From the NCBI GenBank assembly GCA_963771715.1, contig CAVYUQ010000006.1:184330-248329 (forward strand): DNA of 64,000 nt, given 5' to 3'. Made by a program: the position numbers and the translations under genes. Under the pieces are notes generated by a model, which had not been told where the DNA came from, made no database searches, and saw nothing but the letters and a program-made list of their open reading frames with translations. Shown here one piece after another: positions 58,018 through 64,000 of this stretch. This DNA is from JACVRW01 sp963771715 (GTDB lineage: Bacteria; Actinomycetota; Thermoleophilia; Solirubrobacterales; Thermoleophilaceae). Position 1 is the first letter of the stretch, and the number at the start of each line of letters is the position of its first letter.

Positions 58018-58587
58018 TCAGCCGGTCGTCACCTTCACGTCCACGGGCACGCCGTTCGTGACCATGTCGTAGACGGCGGAGCGCTGCCGGGCCCGCTCCA
58101 CGACCTCGCGCAGCTTCTCCTCCGGCACGTCGCCCGTCACGCGGAACGACACCTCGATGTGCTCGAACCCGTTGCGCGGCTCGTCGTCCAAGCCGAATGC
58201 GCCGCGCGCGTCCAGCTCGCCGGTTAGGGTCGACTCGACCGAGGTGAGCTCCACCTTGCGCGCCGCCGCCACGTAGACGATCGAGGTCGTCAGGCAGGCG
58301 GCGAGCGCATGCAGCAGGTACTCGACGGGGTTCGGGCCGGTGTCGCTGCCGAGCAGGATCGCCGGCTCGCCGGCGTCGAGCTGGAACTCCTCGGCGCGCG
58401 TGCTGTCCTCGCCGCCCGCGCCGTAGAAGCCCTTGATCGTCGAGCGGTTGTGGGCCTCGTCGATCCAGCGGTTGGTGGCACGAAACTGGAACTTCCCCAG
58501 CTCAGGCTGCGCCTTGAGCAGATCCAGCGTCGCGTACATCTTCTCGGTGTCCACGCCGTTGCGGATCGTGTCGGTGACTACGCTCAC
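58018..58587 (-). CDS. OsmC-family peroxidase-like protein
   Basis: This 189-residue protein has the OsmC fold: N-R-W-I-D-E-A-H-N-R-S, G-P-N-P-V-E-Y-L-L-H-A-L-A-A-C-L-T-T-S-I with the first reactive Cys, and R-Q-R-S-A-V-Y-D-M-V near the end. The second reactive Cys usual in Ohr/OsmC (V-C-P-Y or similar) is replaced by S-A-V-Y, so thiol peroxidase action may be lost. It is the first gene of the probable operon with the two-component monooxygenase. Confidence 0.85.
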   Translation of the reverse strand: MSVVTDTIRNGVDTEKMYATLDLLKAQPELGKFQFRATNRWIDEAHNRSTIKGFYGAGGEDSTRAEEFQLDAGEPAILLGSDTGPNPVEYLLHALAACLTTSIVYVAAARKVELTSVESTLTGELDARGAFGLDDEPRNGFEHIEVSFRVTGDVPEEKLREVVERARQRSAVYDMVTNGVPVDVKVTTG

Positions 58588-58736
58588 TTCGAGACCTCCT
58601 TGGTGGTCATACGGTTCGGTAAAGCCTGCTCACGAAACGCCCTGCGCAACATCGGCGCCACCACCCAAATCCGGGCCAGGCGCGTGGCGGGATGCACGTA
58701 CTCCCGCTCACCGCCGCGGGGGTACGATCGGTCTCC

Positions 58737-59630
58737 TTGAAGCACGAGACTCGCTTCTGCACCTCGTCTGACGGCGTGGGACTCGCATATGCGATCGACG
58801 GCGAGGGCCCGCCGCTCGTGAAGGCGGGCAACTGGATGACCCATCTCGAGTACGACCGGGAGAGCCCGGTCTGGCGGCACTGGGTCCGGGAGCTGGGCCG
58901 GGGGCACACGTTGGTTCGCTACGACGAGCGCGGCTGCGGGCTCTCCGACCGGCAGTTCGACGGCACACCCACGCTCGACGCGTATGTCGGCGACCTCGCC
59001 GCCGTGGTGGACGCCGCCGGACTCGAGCGCTTCGCGCTGTTCGGCGTCTCCGGCGGCGGGCCGACCGCGATCGAGTACGCCGTCAGGAACCCCGAGCGGG
59101 TGAGCCATCTCGTGCTCTACGGGACCTACACGCGCGGCCGCTACAAGCGCAGCGAGCCGGAGACCGAGAAGTCGCGGCTGCTGATCGACCTGATGCGGGT
59201 GGGCTGGGGCGGCGCGGTCCCCGCGTTCCGGCAGGTGTTCACCGGATTCTTCATCCCGAGCGCCGGCGAGGAGCAGAAGCGCTGGTATGACGAGATGCAG
59301 CAGGTCTCGAGCACCGGAGAGATGGCCGCGCGGCTGTGGCTGTCGATCGCGCATCTCGACATCACCGATACGGCGCGCCGGGTGACCCAGCCGGCACTTG
59401 TCATGCACGCCCGGCAGGACCTGGCCGTGCCGTACGAGGAGGGCCGGCGGCTGGCGTCGCTCCTACCGGACGCTCGCTTCGTGACGCTCGAGAGCGACAA
59501 CCACATCCTCCAGGACGGGGAGCCCGCGTGGGACGCGTTTCTCGCCGAGGTGCGCGCGTTCCTGGGCGATGCGCGAGCCGGAGCCCGCCAGGGCCGCCGA
59601 TCTCTCCGAGCTGAGCCAGCGCGAGCGTGA
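58737..59630 (+). CDS. Alpha/beta hydrolase, N-terminal part of a hydrolase-LuxR protein
   Basis: From TTG 58737 (M-K-H-E-T-R-F-C) the protein has 297 residues; ATG 58692 is in frame but less likely. The alpha/beta hydrolase fold shows Y-D-E-R-G-C-G-L-S-D, nucleophile loop F-G-V-S-G-G-G-P-T-A, Asp in H-A-R-Q-D-L-A-V-P and His in D-N-H-I-L. The last 20 codons read as Arg/Ala-rich sequence, while the other frame gives a LuxR domain (59569-59796). Proteins with this hydrolase fused to a LuxR domain are common in actinobacteria, so a one-base error near 59568 probably splits one gene. Confidence 0.85.
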   Translation: MKHETRFCTSSDGVGLAYAIDGEGPPLVKAGNWMTHLEYDRESPVWRHWVRELGRGHTLVRYDERGCGLSDRQFDGTPTLDAYVGDLAAVVDAAGLERFALFGVSGGGPTAIEYAVRNPERVSHLVLYGTYTRGRYKRSEPETEKSRLLIDLMRVGWGGAVPAFRQVFTGFFIPSAGEEQKRWYDEMQQVSSTGEMAARLWLSIAHLDITDTARRVTQPALVMHARQDLAVPYEEGRRLASLLPDARFVTLESDNHILQDGEPAWDAFLAEVRAFLGDARAGARQGRRSLRAEPARA

Positions 59631-59796
59631 GGTGCTCGAGCTGGTGGCGACGGGAATGAGCAACGAGGAGATCGCCGAACGGCTGTTCCTGAGCACGCGC
59701 ACGGTGGAGCGCCACCTCTCGAACGTCTACGCGAAGCTGCGGCTGTCCGGTAAGTCCGCGCGCGCGGCCGCGGCAGCGCTCTTCTCGCGCACCTAG
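59569..59796 (+). CDS. LuxR-type DNA-binding domain, likely C-terminal part of the hydrolase gene
   Basis: This 75-residue frame is almost entirely a GerE/LuxR helix-turn-helix: L-S-Q-R-E-R-E-V-L-E-L-V-A-T-G-M-S-N-E-E-I-A split over residues 15-36, then T-V-E-R-H-L-S-N-V-Y-A-K-L. It has no SD of its own and overlaps the hydrolase frame by 62 bp. If the fusion is real, the hydrolase part may act as a ligand sensor for transcription. Confidence 0.8.
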   Translation: MREPEPARAADLSELSQREREVLELVATGMSNEEIAERLFLSTRTVERHLSNVYAKLRLSGKSARAAAAALFSRT

Positions 59797-60881
59797 AAGC
59801 GCTTCACGCCCCTCGCGAAAGCGTTGAAGGCCGGCTTCTTCCTGCCCCTGATGGTGAGCAGGCCGGTGTGGTTGCCCCAGAAGTCGCGACTGGTGTAGGG
59901 ACGGCCGTCCCGCCACGAGAACCACACGAATCCGCGCAGCTTCCAGGCGCGCCGGTTCCTCTTCATCACGGTGAGGGCCCCGCCGGTGTACTTCGCCTGC
60001 CGCTTGGTCCCGACGCAGAAGCGGTGCCCGGGCTTGTAGCCCTTGTCGCACCACCCCACCTCGGTGATCCAGAGCTTGTCGGAGCGGCCACCGATGCGGT
60101 TGGCGAGCTTCCGCGTCGTGTTCATCAGCTTGCCGAGGAACTTGGGGCTGACCGCGTACGAGTTGATGGCCAGCGTGTCGAAGGCGCTGGTGCCCCCGCC
60201 CTTGTAGAGCGACTTGAGGTACGGCGCGAGCCGGATCGCGCTGCTGAGACGGCTGTCCGGCATTCCGGCGGTGACTATCTCCGCGTTCGGGTCCTTCGCC
60301 TTTGATGGCGGCGCCCGACGGTGCGGAGCATGCTCCAGGTATTGCCGCGCGTTCGACTTGGGCGGCCAGTAAAGCTTGAGGTTCGGCTCGTTCCAGATCT
60401 GCCACGCGGTGATCGGGCGCGGGGTGACGGCCGGATTGGCTCTGCCAGATCGAGCCGTTGGGGCCGTAGCGGTCAACCAGCATGCCCGCCCAGCGGGCCA
60501 TGTCGGCGTTGTTGCGAGGCTGGAAGGCAAAACGCGTACCCCCGAGGCTTCTTCCAGTAGAAGCTTGGGCGCGTTGAACAGCACGGGCAGGAACGTGATG
60601 TTGTGCTTGGCGGCGTCCAGCACGTAGGTGTCGTAGAGGGCGAAATCGAAGTTGTTCGGAGCGAGCTCGATCACGTTCCAGTGGAACGTCACGCGCAGAA
60701 GCTGAACGCCCGCCGCCTGCTGCTGAGTCAGTGCCTTGTCGCGGTAGGGCCCGCCGTTGCCGTAGAGGTCGTCGGCGGTCATCCCGACGAAGCCGGCCGG
60801 CGGGGCGGCGGAGGCGGCCGCGGGTAGCGCGAGCGCGAGCACGACGGCGGCGAGGAGCACGGCACGAACGACTAGGGGCAT
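59793..60881 (-). CDS. Secreted glycoside-hydrolase-like protein 1 (compensated indels)
   Basis: The 362-residue frame starts at ATG 60881 with a signal peptide (about 1-25). The TIM-barrel glycosidase pattern has W-N-E-P-N (acid/base Glu) and W-I-T-E-V-G-W (nucleophile Glu). Two stretches read badly in this frame but well in another: about 60430-60545 (F-A-F-Q-P-R-N-N-A-D-M-A-R-W-A-G-M in the other frame) and about 60300-60335 (M-L-R-T-V-G-A-A-I-K). Each is bordered by one gain and one loss of a base. It is paralogous to the next gene (60918-62042). The substrate is unknown; GH5/GH39-like enzymes cut plant or microbial polysaccharides. Confidence 0.8.
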   Translation of the reverse strand: MPLVVRAVLLAAVVLALALPAAASAAPPAGFVGMTADDLYGNGGPYRDKALTQQQAAGVQLLRVTFHWNVIELAPNNFDFALYDTYVLDAAKHNITFLPVLFNAPKLLLEEASGVRVLPSSLATTPTWPAGRACWLTATAPTARSGRANPAVTPRPITAWQIWNEPNLKLYWPPKSNARQYLEHAPHRRAPPSKAKDPNAEIVTAGMPDSRLSSAIRLAPYLKSLYKGGGTSAFDTLAINSYAVSPKFLGKLMNTTRKLANRIGGRSDKLWITEVGWCDKGYKPGHRFCVGTKRQAKYTGGALTVMKRNRRAWKLRGFVWFSWRDGRPYTSRDFWGNHTGLLTIRGRKKPAFNAFARGVKRF

Positions 60882-60917
60882 TAGCGAGTCCCGACGGGTT
60901 CTGGGGCGGAGTCCGCC

Positions 60918-62042
60918 TCAGTCTGGCAGCAACCCCAGCCTCTTGGCCACCTTTTTGTAGGAGGAAAGTGCGGGCTTTGCGCGTCCATCGAGGCGCAGGA
61001 GCCCGGTGTAGAGGCCGAAGAAGTCGCGCCCGCCCGCGTAGGGAGTGGAATCGCGCCAATTGAAGTAGACGACGCCGCGGATGCGCAGCTTGTCGCGCCG
61101 CCGCGCCAGCGCGAGCAGCGTCTCCTCCAGGAGCTCGGCCTGGCGCGAGTCGCTCACAAGGAAGTCGCTGGGGGGTCCGCCGGTGGCCCAGCCGAGCTCC
61201 GTGACCCACACGGCCGGATCGTCGTCGTTTGTGGCCGCCAGCTCGCGCGCGGTCTCGATGCCCTCGATCACTCCACGCGCGTCGCGTCCGAAGAGGTTCA
61301 GCGCGAGCACGTCGAAGGTGTCCGCGGCACCCGCCGCGTACATCGCCGCCACGTACTCGCGGAGCGGTACACCCAGACGGCTGTCGGGCAGTCCTGCGGT
61401 CACGATTTCGGCGCCTGGATCCACGCTCCGGATCCCGCGCCCTGTAGCGCGCAGCAGCGCCACGTACTCGGCCGCATTCGGGCCGCTCGGCCAGTAGGCG
61501 GGGAGGTTCGGCTCGTTCCACACCTGCCAGGAGCGGACGGGCAGCCGCGGCAGCTCGGGATGCTCGCGCCAGAAGCTCCCGCCCGGGCCGTAGCGGCGCG
61601 CGAGTAGCGCGCCGAACTCGCCCATGTCGGCCGGCCGGCGGGGCGGGTAGGTCCCGTGGCGAGGTTCGGCGGGCGCGCTCGAGCGGAACGGCGGCGGGTT
61701 GAAGAGGATCGGAAGGAGCCGCAGGTGCCGCCTGGCGAGCGCGGACACGTAGCCGTCGTAGAACGAGAGGTCGTAGCGGCCGGGCGCGGGCTCGATGCGC
61801 GCCCAGTCGAAGGTCTGGCGCACGAGACCTGCCCCGGTCGAGCGCACGCGGTCGAGGTTCTCGCGCCGGTAGGCGCCGGGCTTTCCGAACGCGTCCTCGG
61901 CGACGAGCCCGAGAAAGCTGCGCGCGGGACGCGAATCGTGATCGGCGCCGCCGCCGGATCCGCCGCTCAGCGCCGCGAGCACCGCCAGGCAGGCGGCGAG
62001 CGCAGCGGCGCCGGCGAGCGGACCCCTAGCCCGGCGCGACAC
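60918..62042 (-). CDS. Secreted glycoside-hydrolase-like protein 2
   Basis: This 374-residue protein has an N-terminal signal or anchor helix (about 9-26) and a TIM-barrel glycosidase domain. W-Q-V-W-N-E-P-N-L-P-A-Y-W-P holds the acid/base Glu and V-W-V-T-E-L-G-W the nucleophile. Other segments, such as E-I-V-T-A-G-L-P-D-S-R-L and G-V-V-Y-F-N-W-R-D-S, are shared with the neighbouring gene, so the two arose by duplication. The C-terminal R-A-K-P-A-L-S-S-Y-K-K is also shared. It overlaps the gene upstream by 17 bp, in the same direction. Confidence 0.88.
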   Translation of the reverse strand: MSRRARGPLAGAAALAACLAVLAALSGGSGGGADHDSRPARSFLGLVAEDAFGKPGAYRRENLDRVRSTGAGLVRQTFDWARIEPAPGRYDLSFYDGYVSALARRHLRLLPILFNPPPFRSSAPAEPRHGTYPPRRPADMGEFGALLARRYGPGGSFWREHPELPRLPVRSWQVWNEPNLPAYWPSGPNAAEYVALLRATGRGIRSVDPGAEIVTAGLPDSRLGVPLREYVAAMYAAGAADTFDVLALNLFGRDARGVIEGIETARELAATNDDDPAVWVTELGWATGGPPSDFLVSDSRQAELLEETLLALARRRDKLRIRGVVYFNWRDSTPYAGGRDFFGLYTGLLRLDGRAKPALSSYKKVAKRLGLLPD

Positions 62043-62412
62043 GGCGGCGCGGACGCCGCCCGGCGAGCAGCGGGAGCGCGGCGATCGCGAGCGCTATGAG
62101 CAGTACCTGCGCGACGAGCGGCACGTCCGAGCCGCCGCCGTCGGTGCCGGCCCGGGCGGAGGCCTGGCCGAGGGTGGCGCCCCTACCGGCCTCGGGGCCG
62201 ACGAACACGCCTCGCTCCAGCTGCGCGTCCGAGAACCGCACCGGCTCGCCGAAGCGAAGCCGCTCGACGAAGCGCTTGGCCCGCTTCTCCACCGCCGCCT
62301 TCGGAAACGGCTCGTAGAGGCCGTTCCCAGTCTGGGCGGATACGGCCGGCGCAAGCGCCAGGAGAAGCGCAGCCGTGGTCACGACAGCCAGAGGTCTTGC
62401 GGCCCGCCCCAT
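62026..62412 (-). CDS. Secreted/anchored protein of unknown function
   Basis: This 128-residue protein has a signal peptide (1-26, ending V-S-A-Q-T), a middle domain with E-K-R-A-K-R-F-V-E-R-L-R-F-G-E-P, and a C-terminal membrane helix (about 98-118) followed by R-R-P-R-R-R. This end resembles a sorting or anchor signal, but no LPxTG motif is present. It overlaps the glycosidase start by 17 bp, and its promoter lies in the short region before the divergent membrane protein gene. The family is not recognised. Confidence 0.6.
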   Translation of the reverse strand: MGRAARPLAVVTTAALLLALAPAVSAQTGNGLYEPFPKAAVEKRAKRFVERLRFGEPVRFSDAQLERGVFVGPEAGRGATLGQASARAGTDGGGSDVPLVAQVLLIALAIAALPLLAGRRPRRRVAPG

Positions 62413-62462
62413 GTGAGATTCACGATACTCGGAGAATGGCTCGCCGAGTGGGAGAGCGACCG

Positions 62463-64000
62463 ATGGCGGTCGGCGCGGGGCTGATCGTGGCGCTCGAGGC
62501 GCTGCTCGGCTCGGCCGGCGCGTCCGCGCCGCTGCTCTCGCTCGCCGCGCTCGCGCTCGCGCCCGGGCTGGCGCTCGCCCCGCTGCTTCCCGCGCGCGTG
62601 CGCGAGAGCCCGATGTCGGTGCTGGCCGCGGCCCCCGTGCTCGGCTTTGCGGCGAGCTCGGTGCTGCTGATCACGCTGGCGAGCGCCGGCATCTCGCTCG
62701 ACCCGACCGCGATCCGGCTGGCGCTCGCCTCGCTGGTGGCCGCGGGCCTGCTGCTGCCGTGGCCCGAGGCGGCCCGCCCGCCGAGCCGCGCCGACCTCCC
62801 GGTCGCGGCCGGCCTGGCGCTGGCGCTCGCGCTCGGAGCCCTGCTCCAGCAGCGCGTGATCGGTGGCGATCCGATTCCGGGGAACGACTGGGCGAAGTAC
62901 CTGCTCTACGCCGACGAGGTGGCGGCGCACGGCGAGCTCCTGATCGACAACCCGTTCTGGATGCTCGGCGTGCCGTTCCGCGAGGACCCGGGCGTGCCGG
63001 CGCTGTACGGCTCGTTCCTGTCGTTGAGCGGCGAGCCGGCGTCGACGCTGGTGCACGGGATCTGGTTCTTTGCGATCGCGTCGATCCTCGCGGTCTTCGC
63101 GTTCACGCGCGCGTTCTGGGGCGACCTGGCCGGCGTGATCGCCGCCGGGCTCTGGGCCGTCCTGCCGATCTCGCACGACATCCTCGCGTGGCACGGAGCG
63201 CCGAACCTGGCGGCGATCTGCCTGCTCGCGCTCGTCCTCGTCTACCTGGCGGTGCTCGCCTCGGGCGCCCTCGAGCGCGGTGAGGCGGTCGGATTCGGCC
63301 TGCTGCTCGTGGCGCTCGCGGCCACGCATCGCCTCAGCACGCTCGTGGGCGCGATGGCGATCGCGGTGACGCTCGCGTGGGCCATCGCGGCGGCGGACGC
63401 GGGCACGCGCCGCCGCATCCTGAGCGGCTGCGGCGTCGCCGCGCTGGCCGCGCTCGCGCTGAGCCCAGGCGTGGTCTACGACCTCGTCGAGCGCGCGCGG
63501 ACCTTCGGCGGCACGCAGGACTACCGCGCCTACCTCTCCGCCAAGGTGAACCTCGGCCCCGTGGCCGGCGATCTGTCGGTGATCTTCACCGTGCTCGCCG
63601 TGGCGGCGCTCGTGTTCGCCGTTCGCCTCGCGGGCCGCGACCGCGCAGTGGCCGCGCTGCTGTCCCTGCTGGCGGTCGTGATCGCGCTCGCCTACTCCTG
63701 GCTGTTCGAGATCCCGACCGCCTACTTCCGCATGGCGTACTACCTGCCGCTCGCGCTCGTGCCGCTCGTGGCGCTGGCGCTGGTCAGGCTGCTCCCGCCG
63801 CGCCGTGCCGCGCTCGCCGGCGGGCTCGCGTCGGTGGCGATCGCCGTCTTCGCTTGGGGGCAGGGCTCCAACGTGCGCGACTTCTACGCGTTCACCAATC
63901 ACGCGTCCCTGCGCGGCCTGGACGCCGTGAGCGCCGAGCTGCGGCCCAACGAGGTCGTGGTCACGGACCGCTGCTGGAGCTTCCAGGCCACCTGGCTGCT
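62463..64000 (+). CDS. Large multi-spanning membrane protein, glycosyltransferase-like (3' end outside window)
   Basis: From ATG 62463 with GGGAGAG (ATG 62436 is in frame and possible), at least 512 residues are visible and the frame is open at the end. About ten hydrophobic helices alternate with short loops. The first large loop has D-P-I-P-G-N-D-W-A-K-Y-L-L-Y-A-D, with acidic and aromatic residues as in GT-C glycosyltransferases. After the last visible helices the text R-P-N-E-V-V-V-T-D-R-C-W-S-F resembles the outer domain of such enzymes. Divergent secreted glycosidases fit a role in polysaccharide metabolism. No catalytic residues could be assigned. Confidence 0.7.
   Translation, partial: MAVGAGLIVALEALLGSAGASAPLLSLAALALAPGLALAPLLPARVRESPMSVLAAAPVLGFAASSVLLITLASAGISLDPTAIRLALASLVAAGLLLPWPEAARPPSRADLPVAAGLALALALGALLQQRVIGGDPIPGNDWAKYLLYADEVAAHGELLIDNPFWMLGVPFREDPGVPALYGSFLSLSGEPASTLVHGIWFFAIASILAVFAFTRAFWGDLAGVIAAGLWAVLPISHDILAWHGAPNLAAICLLALVLVYLAVLASGALERGEAVGFGLLLVALAATHRLSTLVGAMAIAVTLAWAIAAADAGTRRRILSGCGVAALAALALSPGVVYDLVERARTFGGTQDYRAYLSAKVNLGPVAGDLSVIFTVLAVAALVFAVRLAGRDRAVAALLSLLAVVIALAYSWLFEIPTAYFRMAYYLPLALVPLVALALVRLLPPRRAALAGGLASVAIAVFAWGQGSNVRDFYAFTNHASLRGLDAVSAELRPNEVVVTDRCWSFQATWL

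Noticed and set aside
62379..63902. 507-codon minus-strand frame opposite the last membrane protein
   Set aside because: Repetitive Arg/Glu/His text with no domain; the plus strand shows regular membrane helices.
1..64000. CRISPR arrays, tRNA or rRNA genes, transposons, phage genes
   Set aside because: No regularly spaced repeats, cloverleaf-like genes, transposases or terminal inverted repeats were seen by eye; short or degenerate examples could be missed.

Overview
The window is about 64 kb of very GC-rich, gene-dense DNA. It uses many GTG and TTG starts, short start/stop overlaps and probably leaderless mRNAs. Gene content (FCD-GntR, PucR, BTAD/AAA and sigma/ArsR regulators, ETF-linked dimethylglycine catabolism, RTX-like secreted proteins) suggests a soil actinobacterium, perhaps of the Thermoleophilia/Solirubrobacter type; that placement is inference. 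No rRNA, tRNA, CRISPR array, phage or insertion sequence was seen. Indels cluster in a few genes, sometimes as compensating pairs, which suggests local sequence errors as much as decay.

The most unusual content is a pair of paralogous four-gene cassettes 39 kb apart. Each has, divergently, an ArsR-type winged-helix regulator, and in the other direction a class I SAM methyltransferase, a 20-21 codon peptide gene with a very strong ribosome binding site, a 12-13 bp stem-loop, and an E1/ThiF-like adenylating enzyme with an N-terminal peptide-clamp-like region. Copy 1 is at 1932-4531 and copy 2 at 42286-45496. The peptides share a D-K-P-V-x-P-x-x-S-V-x-K-x-G core and end in Gly or Gly-Gly. The plan recalls microcin C (tiny peptide gene, hairpin, MccB), but the peptide is different and a methyltransferase is added. 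I read them as members of an undescribed peptide-modification (RiPP-like) family. A berberine-bridge-type flavoprotein lies beside each copy. In copy 2 the regulator is fused to an ECF sigma factor, and a TetR operator sequence recurs at the methyltransferase start.

5265-27543 is a choline / glycine betaine / dimethylglycine catabolic and uptake region: GMC choline dehydrogenase, a DmdA/GcvT-like demethylase, a MetF-like reductase, an unknown protein, dimethylglycine dehydrogenase, ETF beta and alpha, a DgcB-like Fe-S protein, an FCD-GntR regulator, a DnaQ-like exonuclease with a cNMP/CBS/DUF294 protein, a betaine-binding lipoprotein, an APC permease (frameshifted), an aldehyde dehydrogenase, and an ABC importer with a double permease. 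The palindrome TGATATATCA occurs at three promoters here and is the likely operator of the local GntR protein.

27.5-42.3 kb holds a truncated EamA-type gene, a cupin/DsrE/MarR group with a divergent MMPL exporter, a SoxR regulator with its operator, an acetyltransferase, a large BTAD-AAA regulator, an SRPBCC protein, a MacB-type ABC exporter (permease frameshifted) and a HAD phosphatase. 45.5-64 kb holds TetR with a flavin oxidase, a SnoaL-like protein, a desaturase with a PucR regulator, a Vgb-like propeller, MsrA, an RTX-like protein with a divergent ECF sigma and putative anti-sigma, a two-component flavin monooxygenase with OsmC, an alpha/beta hydrolase with a LuxR domain, two secreted glycoside hydrolases, and the start of a multi-spanning membrane protein.
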